Source: Chitinophaga eiseniae
GTDB taxonomy: Bacteria; Bacteroidota; Bacteroidia; Chitinophagales; Chitinophagaceae
Assembly (NCBI RefSeq): GCF_900167135.1
Contig: NZ_FUWZ01000002.1
Span: 1 to 64,000 of the forward strand
DNA: 64,000 bases
Direction: 5' to 3'
Shown: one piece after another, positions 1-6,233 of the stretch
Numbering within the stretch: position 1 is the first letter of the stretch
Layout of the letters: every line of letters starts with the position of its first letter
Made by a program: the position numbers and the translations under genes
The notes under the pieces: generated by a model
Seen by the model: the letters and a program-made list of their open reading frames with translations, nothing else
Told to the model about the DNA's origin: nothing
Database searches by the model: none

Positions 1-288
1 ATAACTGATGCTTCTCAAAATGAGACTGAGATTAGTATTTATTTAGAAGAAAAGAATATTGTTCCCGCTGAGCATCAGCATAAAAAACTTCACGCCAAGG
101 ACTTCCTTCCTCCCGTTGCAGTCCAGGATTTTCCTATCCGCAGAAAGAAGGTTACTTTATATGTAAAACGCCGCCGGTGGGAGGTTGTAGCTACCGGAGA
201 AACAGTAACAAGAGATTGGGAAATAGTAAAAAAAGGGACGCGAATGACACTGGAATTCGGTTATTTTTTAAAAGGATTACTTAGATAA
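1..288 (+). CDS. ISAon1-type transposase, N-terminal ORF (partial, cut by window start)
   Basis: The reading frame is open from base 1 to a TAA at 286-288 and gives 95 residues with no start in the window. The C-terminal half contains the segment DFPIRRKKVTLYVKRRRW followed by VVATGETVTRDW and a terminal GYFLKGLLR. I recognise this as the first ORF of Bacteroidota two-ORF elements of the ISAon1 type, a small DNA-binding protein made together with the catalytic ORF. The second ORF follows immediately in another frame and is truncated, so the element as a whole is dead. Recognition is from memory of the family, not from a search. Confidence 0.7.
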   Translation: MTDASQNETEISIYLEEKNIVPAEHQHKKLHAKDFLPPVAVQDFPIRRKKVTLYVKRRRWEVVATGETVTRDWEIVKKGTRMTLEFGYFLKGLLR

Positions 289-631
289 TCACCCTATCAG
301 CCCCGTTCAGCTTGGCCATATCTACGGAGTTGACGGAAAACAGCTCGGTCAACAATACAAACATCATTTAAGTGATTTTTCCAGTTGGGAGCAGAAAGAA
401 CATGCTACCCGGTGGATGCTTTTTGAACAAAACATTGGCCCCGCATTAAGTATAGACGAAACGGCCTTTTCCAGCGGGGAATTGTATACAATCGTCACCA
501 ACAAGCTGGCTAAAGGGCGTAAAGGCTCAATAGTGGCTATGATCAAGGGTACTCAGTCTGAATTTCTCAAAGAAATACTATTTAAAATCCCTAAACGCTT
601 ACGAGATAAGAACGCTAAACTATTCCATATT
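281..631 (+). pseudogene. ISAon1-type catalytic transposase, 3'-truncated
   Basis: The frame overlaps the end of the preceding ORF and reads HPISPVQLGHIYGVDGKQLG, then FEQNIGPALSIDETAFSSGE and TNKLAKGRKGSIVAMIKGT. The IDE and the GELYTIVTNK block are typical of the start of the DDE catalytic domain of ISAon1-type transposases. Similarity appears to stop near 610-631, where the sequence runs into an oppositely oriented IS3-type fragment; the frame then closes at 670 with unrelated residues. The remaining two catalytic acidic residues are missing, so the product cannot be active. The 3' boundary is approximate. Confidence 0.65.
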
Positions 632-917
632 ACGATCCATTACCACTATGGTACCCTATTTCTGATTTAAGGATCTTGAAGAAATTCTCCATTACGGCAT
701 TATCCCAATAATTACCCTTTCTACTCATACTCTGTCGTACAGGCTTACCTTTTAGCAGATCTCTGAATTCATGACTGGCATACTGCACACCTCTGTCTGA
801 GTGAGAAACCATATTTGGAGCCACTGATCTAGTTCTGATAGCCATATTCCAGGCTGTGACCACAGTCTCTCTGGCTGTCATACTTGTGCTCATTGACCAT
901 CCAACAATCTCCGATTA
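632..917 (-). pseudogene. IS3-family transposase OrfB fragment (C-terminal part of rve domain)
   Basis: On the minus strand the frame reads EIVGWSMSTSMTARETV, then HSDRGVQYASHEF, then QSMSRKGNYWDNAVMENFF and KILKSEIGY. These are hallmark blocks of the IS3-family OrfB integrase core (IS150-like branch), including the HSDRG aspartate and the DNAVMENFF glutamate. An in-frame stop lies just upstream of EIVGW, and at the other end the frame runs into the ISAon1 fragment at about 632-660. Only about 90 residues of a roughly 270-residue protein remain. It is a relic from insertion into, or recombination with, the neighbouring ISAon1 copy. Confidence 0.75.
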
Positions 918-975
918 ATCAGGTGAGTTTACTCATTCTATTAAGCATAAATGATTGTTTGTCTGTCCCGATTGT

Positions 976-2496
976 TTACTCAGGACTGTTGTCAGTTTCA
1001 TCCGGGAAATATATTATTTTATAGGCTTCCTGCATGAACTCAATTTCTTCATCAGTCAGCTTTGAAAATTCAGCCCGCCTTTTTTTTGCCAGCACCCCTT
1101 TATTCTGGTGGAGATATTTGAGCATTTGTGTAATCATCTTGTCAGGCATATCAACAATTTCTTGTATCGCTTTCTTCGCCTCATCAAATCGTAGAATAAA
1201 AGTCAATTCTTCAGGCATTTCTTCCTCTATCGTCTCATGAATCGCCCTTACAAGATATAAGCATTGATCTGTCAAATCAGGGTACCTGAAATAGCCTTCA
1301 ATATCTGCTTCGTTTGTTATCGTCAGTTCTCCATGCCCATCTCTTGAATATTTAATCCTGTTCATTAAGCGCGTGGAGTATTTTTCCAGCGTAGTATCAT
1401 ATTCTTTCTTATGATTGAGCATGTGTGCCGATACTGGTATGATGATACCGGCAGGTACAATTTTTCCCTGGGTTAGTAAGTCATGGATCAAAAAACGGTG
1501 TATCCGCCCATTGCCATCATCAAACGGATGGATAAAGACGAAGCCAAATGATAAAATACCACAACGTACCTCCGCCGGAACGCTTTGAGTTTTTAATGCG
1601 ACTTTTTTTAGACCTTCCATTACGCCAGTCACCATTGAAGGCGGTGGACAGATATAGTGAATGTACTCTTCTCCCAAAGAAATAGACTCGCCGACATAAT
1701 CTTGGAAATCCCGGAAGGATTTTACCCCGAACCGTGAATCGACGATAGCATTTTGTAATTGTACTAATCTCTCCTCGGATAGCATATCTATATCACTCTC
1801 TGCACCAGCCTGCTTCAGCAAAGTCACAAATTTCTGCGTGCGGTCGGCAGAGGGCTTCTCCTTTTCTATTTCATAGGAAGACCTGGTTTCCTTAGTATAT
1901 AAATAGTTTATGGCCCTAGTAAATATATCATCGGGAAAACTCTTCTTTAGTTCTGCTATTTTTAAGGATAAGTCCTCTTTAAGTAACTCTTTTAATTCGG
2001 GTGTCTTCCGCACAACAGGGCAATACATTGAGCCGCCAAGCAGATTGTCATTGATCCTCCAACGGGCATTTTTTTTGATGTCGCCTGTCACATACTTCTC
2101 TGTATCGAGGAGGTCTATATAATTACCCCCGATTTGTTTGGTCACAGCAAGCGTACGCCCAGTAAGCCATTCATACAAGTATCCGATTTTACGGGGTAGT
2201 TCTCCGGCCGGAGAAAACTCAATAAATTCCAGTATTTCTTCCTCCGGAATCCGCTTTAATACTGCCTGGATAAAATCTAAACTGAAATCATCATACTTCA
2301 GATAGAATTCCATGTGCTCTAGCGGATTTGTCGGATCTCCGACATCATACTTTGCCACGAAATCACGCTCAATGTTTCCTTTGGATGTCACACGTACATC
2401 GGTACCTCCTGAAATATAAGAGGCATGTGTCATGGTATAATTCACCAAATTGAAACGATCCTTCAGCCACTGACCGCCGACTGCTCTAGGCTGCAT
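976..2496 (-). CDS. Fic-domain protein (putative AMPylase)
   Basis: The 506-residue protein carries the exact Fic core HPFDDGNGRIHR at about residues 320-331, the signature of enzymes that transfer AMP (sometimes other phosphate-containing groups) to target hydroxyls. About 115 residues upstream is SSYEIEKEKP, which sits where class II Fic proteins keep the S/TxxxE(G/N) inhibitory helix. The serine and glutamate are present but the usual G/N is a lysine. The N-terminal 200 residues form a module that often precedes Fic in long Bacteroidota Fic proteins, and the C-terminus looks like a helical or winged-helix tail. No cognate antitoxin gene is adjacent, which fits a self-inhibited long Fic protein rather than a Fic/Doc pair. 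It stands alone between IS debris and a repeat field, so transfer is likely. Target unknown. Confidence 0.88.
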   Translation of the reverse strand: MQPRAVGGQWLKDRFNLVNYTMTHASYISGGTDVRVTSKGNIERDFVAKYDVGDPTNPLEHMEFYLKYDDFSLDFIQAVLKRIPEEEILEFIEFSPAGELPRKIGYLYEWLTGRTLAVTKQIGGNYIDLLDTEKYVTGDIKKNARWRINDNLLGGSMYCPVVRKTPELKELLKEDLSLKIAELKKSFPDDIFTRAINYLYTKETRSSYEIEKEKPSADRTQKFVTLLKQAGAESDIDMLSEERLVQLQNAIVDSRFGVKSFRDFQDYVGESISLGEEYIHYICPPPSMVTGVMEGLKKVALKTQSVPAEVRCGILSFGFVFIHPFDDGNGRIHRFLIHDLLTQGKIVPAGIIIPVSAHMLNHKKEYDTTLEKYSTRLMNRIKYSRDGHGELTITNEADIEGYFRYPDLTDQCLYLVRAIHETIEEEMPEELTFILRFDEAKKAIQEIVDMPDKMITQMLKYLHQNKGVLAKKRRAEFSKLTDEEIEFMQEAYKIIYFPDETDNSPE

Positions 2497-2544
2497 ATGT
2501 TAATAATTTTATATTGGTAGTCTTCCCGACTCATAAGTGATCTT

Positions 2545-3010
2545 GGGAAAAACAGATAATAAATGACCTATTTCATGTAAGACAGATAAAGTATTGGAAA
2601 AATTGATAAAAAAGACAAATATTGGAGAAAAATAGATAATCGATGCTATGATTATTGAGTCAACCCTGCATAGAAAGCACATTTTTTGAGAAAAAACGAA
2701 TAATTGGCGGGAAAATCTGATAGGATATATCCTTTTCTGAAGAGAAACGGATAGTGATACCCCGAATAAAAAGGCCGTTTTCATAGGAAAAACTGATAGT
2801 CGAAACAAAATATAGATAAGTTGTGCCCACTTATTGGAAAAACTGATACCCCAACCTTGTATAAAAGGCCTGCATCTGGAGAAAAAACAGATAACCGGCA
2901 GGAATATCGAATAAAATAATATAAGTCCCATTTCAGGAAAAACTTATAATGATAGCCCGTTTTTGGAACCCACAGCAAGGTGAAAACCTGAAAACTGACA
3001 GGAAAAATAG
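2545..3010. repeat. Degenerate short-repeat field, core GGAAAAACTGATA
   Basis: About eleven imperfect copies of a 13-15 base core (GGAAAAACTGATA and variants such as GGAGAAAAAACAGATA) begin near 2545, 2596, 2634, 2688, 2709, 2742, 2786, 2836, 2878, 2936 and 3001. Spacing ranges from 21 to 65 bases, mostly 40-55. The stretches between copies also resemble one another in places, for example AATAAAAAGGCC before the copy at 2786 and ATAAAAGGCC before the copy at 2878. All copies are in the same orientation. Minus-strand frames through the field only show recurring LSVF peptides made by the repeat and are not genes. The repeats are too short and irregular for CRISPR. Function unknown. Confidence 0.65.
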
Positions 3011-3540
3011 GCAACAAGGCCTCTTTTAAGGATCAGAATTAGTCGGTGACTTACCCATATTCACAAAAATTGATACAAAAAACGATACCGACGTGAAAAC
3101 AGAGCTCACAAGGTCGAGCACGCTTGAGCGGCCTTGTGCTATCCGCCATATATTTTTTGATGACTTTTAACCAAGCCAAGGCCCCCTCCCGGGCTGGCCG
3201 CGGTGGGCTGGAAGATAGCCTTTCCTGCCGGCGGCCTGATTTTATTCAGGAGCCAATGCCCATGGTTGCGCGTTGTGACCGCAAGTTCCGCTTCTCCGCA
3301 AGGCTTCCGGTAGAAATTTGTGGTCTGTCTGTGCACCGTAGCGTCGCAACTGCTGGTAGCCGATAATATCTTAACGCAAGGTCATCGTTATAAGAAGGGA
3401 CCTAATGCCATTTGTGTCCAAAGTCACACTGGAAAAAAATGCTCTTAAAACGCTTGCTGCTATAAGTGCAGGCTACACCCTAAAGGGGAATTATTTTATT
3501 TAATCAATAAAGGTTTGAATTTTAGATAAATCATCTAAAA
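3011..3540. other. Gene-free stretch, probable mobile-element remnant
   Basis: No convincing gene is present. A few more weak copies of the AAAAA(C/T)TGATA-like core lie near 3065-3090. From about 3110 to 3360 the DNA is abruptly G+C-richer and has a 65-codon minus-strand frame (3139-3336). That frame gives me a vague memory of sequence near mobilisation regions of Bacteroidota conjugative elements, but I cannot support this from motifs. From 3360 to 3540 I see nothing recognisable and no complete structured RNA. Confidence 0.3.
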
Positions 3541-3567
3541 ACAGGTTCGAAACTTGTCCCCTCCACC
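3541..3567 (+). other. tRNA/tmRNA 3'-end-like fragment, possible attachment site
   Basis: A T-arm-like hairpin (stem ACAGG/CTTGT around loop TTCGAAA) is followed directly by CCCCTCCACC, as at the 3' end of a tRNA or tmRNA. The matching 5' acceptor half (GGAGGGG-like) and a D or anticodon arm are not visible upstream, so this is not a complete gene. Such 3' fragments are what integrase-type elements leave at one end after inserting into a tRNA gene. It lies at the edge of the IS and repeat-rich stretch, consistent with an island boundary. Inference only. Confidence 0.35.
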
Positions 3568-3597
3568 CCGCAAAAAGGGAGTCGATAGACTCAAACG

Positions 3598-3628
3598 AAA
3601 AGGCGCTCATAATTGAGCGCCTTTTTTG
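3598..3628 (+). terminator. Rho-independent terminator
   Basis: An AAAGGCGCTC/GAGCGCCTTT stem with an ATAATT loop runs into a T-tract on the plus strand. It follows the tRNA-3'-like fragment, as expected if that fragment once ended a real RNA gene. It could also terminate the minus-strand gene 3706-4065. Confidence 0.75.
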
Positions 3629-3705
3629 TTTTTATGATCGATGCGTTAATTATGACTTTTAACTGTCATATGTAGCTCAAGATGCAATTGTTTTTAACAC
3701 CTGCC

Positions 3706-4065
3706 TCAGGTCTGCGGCCCTGGAGGAAATTGATTATCTGACAGGTCAATATCCAGCACCCAATCTTCTGATTCATCTTTTATTACCCTTTTATACAATA
3801 TAAACCCAAATGAATCATCCAGCCATAGCGTAAACTGATGATCTGAATCATACTCAATAGTAAACTGCTTCTCGTGCGTAAATAACTTGTACTCCGTATC
3901 CGGTTCAAGTTCCAGCGAATATGCCGCTGGCTCTATCCACACAAACCTGGTCGTGGCAGTACGATTAGCAAACCTAAAGCCCACCAGCTTTTCAGGGTTA
4001 CTGTATACCTCTTTCCAGTATAAAGCAGGGTTTTGAGGATCATAGGTATGATTCGAAGCCTCCAT
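3706..4065 (-). CDS. Hypothetical protein, 119 aa
   Basis: I do not recognise a family. The product is acidic and soluble, with no signal peptide or membrane segment. It is rich in aromatic and beta-prone stretches (LYWKEVYSNPEKLVGFRF, FTLWLDDSFGFILYKR) and ends in a proline-rich tail. The length and small single-domain look recall immunity or housekeeping DUF proteins, but nothing next to it is a toxin. It is transcribed alone toward the terminator at 3598-3628. Confidence 0.6.
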   Translation of the reverse strand: MEASNHTYDPQNPALYWKEVYSNPEKLVGFRFANRTATTRFVWIEPAAYSLELEPDTEYKLFTHEKQFTIEYDSDHQFTLWLDDSFGFILYKRVIKDESEDWVLDIDLSDNQFPPGPQT

Positions 4066-4181
4066 GATGCGATTGTTATTTTTAAACTAAAAACAGAAAA
4101 TTCCGGATCAACGAAAATAGCTGTTTTCAGCTAGTTGTAGCACCTCCGATAATGAGTACTTTTATCTGGAAATCCGATGTC

Positions 4182-4781
4182 ATGAGAAATAAATTTTTTA
4201 TCCTGTCGGCCTGCAGCCTGCTCTGGTCGGTCGTTCTTCTCCACGCACAGGAACCCGTACCCGTCTTCCCTGCTGCAACGTTCAACAGTCAGCAGGCAGG
4301 TGAGATGCTGAATAACGGTACTGCCACTTTGCATGGTGTTGTCAAAAAGAAACAGAGAAATCCCGACAACACTTATCTCGGTATTGTGGTCACGTTGTTC
4401 CCCTGTACCCCCTATTTCGATGAATGGTACACCTTACAGAAAAAGAATAAAAAAGGAAAAACGTTGGCCATGATGTCACCGCAAGCCTACTCCTACCGGG
4501 TCGTTACAAAAGCTTCCGACAAAGACGGTACGTTTGAATTCCGGAATTTAAAACCCGGGAAATACTACCTGCAAACGATGGTGCGTCAGGGAAAAATGAA
4601 ACAAATGCTGAAAGAGGTCGGTACGGCCACCTATACCGGCTATAATGTGTTCGGCCAGGCGATCACCTCCTATAGCCGGCCCATATACGAAGACTTTAAG
4701 TTGTTTTACGAAACCAATGACCTGGTAAAGGATTTCGTGGAAATTACATCAGAAGGTCAGACTGTAAATGTTAAGCTTTAA
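4182..4781 (+). CDS. Secreted protein with carboxypeptidase-regulatory-like (CnaB-type) domain
   Basis: The start chosen at 4182 (MRNKFFILSACSLLW) gives a normal signal peptide ending near HAQEP; an upstream ATG at 4152 would add ten residues before it. The mature part begins a beta-sandwich with LHGVVKKKQ, continues with VVTLFPCTPYFDEWY and contains the typical loop DKDGTFEFRNLKPGKYYLQT. That loop is the hallmark of carboxypeptidase-regulatory-like or prealbumin-like domains used as surface or periplasmic scaffolds in Bacteroidota. Length is 199 residues. The LRR gene starts 10 nt after its stop, so the two are probably one operon. Partner unknown. Confidence 0.75.
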   Translation: MRNKFFILSACSLLWSVVLLHAQEPVPVFPAATFNSQQAGEMLNNGTATLHGVVKKKQRNPDNTYLGIVVTLFPCTPYFDEWYTLQKKNKKGKTLAMMSPQAYSYRVVTKASDKDGTFEFRNLKPGKYYLQTMVRQGKMKQMLKEVGTATYTGYNVFGQAITSYSRPIYEDFKLFYETNDLVKDFVEITSEGQTVNVKL

Positions 4782-4791
4782 AACTCTCCCC

Positions 4792-5550
4792 ATGTTATAT
4801 AAATTCTTGTTTGGCTGCGTTTTGTTATCGCTCGGCCTTTCCTGCGCCGAAGCCCAGGTGGTCCATTTCCCCGACCCCCATTTCAAGGAAGCGCTGATCA
4901 GAAAAAAAATAGATACCAACAACGACGGGGAGATACAGTTGTCGGAAGCAAAAAAAGTGACCATCCTGTACCTGGAAGACACACCATTTTCATCCATGGA
5001 AGGACTAAAAAGTTTCAGCAACCTGGAGGAATTCGGCACCTATAAAAACAGGATCAGGCAGGTGGACCTGCAGGGGATGATAAGCCTTAAACGCTTATAC
5101 CTGGTGGGAAGCGATATCGAAAGCCTGAATATTAAAGGCTGCACGAATCTCGAACACTTATCCATGACCGGAAACAGGCTGACCGATATCGATATCAGCG
5201 CATTTAAAAAGCTGACAGAGCTAAGCCTGGACTATAACCAGTTGACCAAAATGGAGATCAATAACTATCCGGAACTAAAAGTGATCAACCTATCAGAAAA
5301 TACTATCTCCGATCTTAAGATCAGTGGTTGCCCCAAACTGGAATCACTGCGTATCAGAAAAAACCGGATAACCGGAAATCTCCATCTCACGGAATTTCCG
5401 CAACTGACCATTTTCGAGGCAGATCACAACCTGCTTTCCTCCGCAGACATCCGGGGCCTGAAGAAGCTAACCACCTTCTCGTGCCTCTATTGCAACATCA
5501 CCACGCTGAACCTGAGCGGCACTGAAAGCCTGGTGGACCTTATATGGTAA
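4792..5550 (+). CDS. Secreted leucine-rich-repeat protein
   Basis: A signal peptide (MLYKFLFGCVLLSLGLSC) is followed by an N-terminal cap FPDPHFKEALIRKKIDTNND with an EF-hand-like D-N-N-D-G-E loop. About eight LRR units of the SDS22/internalin type follow (for example LKRLYLVGSDIESLNIKGCT, LEHLSMTGNRLTDIDIS, LTELSLDYNQLTKMEI). This architecture is common in secreted Bacteroidota proteins and implies protein-protein binding. The start at 4792 is preferred over 4768 because the signal peptide then begins normally. The chain ends abruptly in a repeat (LSGTESLVDLIW) without a C-terminal cap or sorting domain, so it may be shortened. Confidence 0.82.
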   Translation: MLYKFLFGCVLLSLGLSCAEAQVVHFPDPHFKEALIRKKIDTNNDGEIQLSEAKKVTILYLEDTPFSSMEGLKSFSNLEEFGTYKNRIRQVDLQGMISLKRLYLVGSDIESLNIKGCTNLEHLSMTGNRLTDIDISAFKKLTELSLDYNQLTKMEINNYPELKVINLSENTISDLKISGCPKLESLRIRKNRITGNLHLTEFPQLTIFEADHNLLSSADIRGLKKLTTFSCLYCNITTLNLSGTESLVDLIW

Positions 5551-5655
5551 TCAGACCGTACAACTATTTTTCTTTTGCAGGGTGATCATTCCTGAAAACA
5601 GGTATTAATAGTACAAATGCATTCACTCATTTGTCAACTATTAATATTTATCACC

Positions 5656-5736
5656 ATGAAAAAACAAACAAAAATTATTTTATGCCTCGTTTCTGTCACG
5701 CTGATTGGTTTATGCCTGTACCATTTCCTGGGTTAA
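5656..5736 (+). CDS. Tiny membrane peptide, 26 aa
   Basis: A short frame encodes MKKQTKIILCLVSVTLIGLC plus LYHFLG: a basic start, then one hydrophobic helix with two cysteines. A TATTTATCACC leader precedes it and the 64-aa ORF at 5758 follows after 21 nt. It could be a single-pass membrane microprotein. The compact layout with the next ORF supports expression, but there is no family evidence. Confidence 0.35.
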   Translation: MKKQTKIILCLVSVTLIGLCLYHFLG

Positions 5737-5757
5737 TCCGGACTAAAACCAGTTGCC

Positions 5758-5952
5758 ATGAAGGAGAGCATCAATATATGGGGCATCAGGGAATATGAGG
5801 GTGATGGCGCCAGTTGCCCTATCGTCCCTGTAAATCTGCCCTGGTATAAAAAGGCATTACTTACTTTTTTCAGGTTCGGGGTATGCCCCGCCTGTGTGAT
5901 TATGAGCCTGAGTTACAAAATCCGGAAATACTTTAAGGATAAGCGTAGTTAA
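5758..5952 (+). CDS. Hypothetical small membrane-associated protein, 64 aa
   Basis: The N-terminal half (MKESINIWGIREYEGDGASC) is polar. The C-terminal half has one moderately hydrophobic segment, ALLTFFRFGVCPACVIMSLS, containing a CPAC (CxxC) pair, and ends in a strongly basic tail (KIRKYFKDKRS). I do not recognise a family. It is followed 41 nt later by a clear terminator (5994-6023), so with the 26-aa ORF upstream it forms a plausible short transcription unit. Confidence 0.5.
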   Translation: MKESINIWGIREYEGDGASCPIVPVNLPWYKKALLTFFRFGVCPACVIMSLSYKIRKYFKDKRS

Positions 5953-5993
5953 ATATACCGACAATCCTTTCGATCATACTCCAGGCCTTCCAG

Positions 5994-6023
5994 GAGGAAT
6001 AGTTGCTGACTATTCCTCTTTTT
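5994..6023 (+). terminator. Rho-independent terminator
   Basis: A perfect 10-bp stem GAGGAATAGT/ACTATTCCTC with a 5-base loop is followed by TTTTT. It ends the small-ORF transcription unit 5656-5952. Confidence 0.85.
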
Positions 6024-6233
6024 GTATGCAGTGGAGAATGAAACAGGCCAACCATACACAACATTATCCTGAAACATAAAATTTACCATAACAGGGAAAG
6101 AAACAGTATATTACATAGTCAACTAAAATTTTCATGTTATAAGTCCAGTACTGGTGTTTCTGACCAATGTTACCCAAAGAAACACCCCGGGAATGCCAAA
6201 AAATACATGTAAAATATCCTTATACTGTTTTTT

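Noticed and set aside
2545-3010. CRISPR array
   Set aside because: The repeated core is only about 13 bases and degenerate, spacing varies from 21 to 65 bases, and there are no cas genes.
2509-3017. Minus-strand ORFs over the repeat field
   Set aside because: Their recurring LSVF/SVFP peptides are translations of the nucleotide repeat; no protein-like domain or start signal.
3139-3336. 65-codon minus-strand ORF in the G+C-rich stretch
   Set aside because: No ribosome site, no domain and a second overlapping ORF on the other strand; kept only as part of a possible mobile-element remnant.
3541-3567. Complete tRNA or tmRNA gene
   Set aside because: Only the T-arm and acceptor 3' end can be folded; no 5' acceptor half, D-arm or anticodon arm was found upstream.
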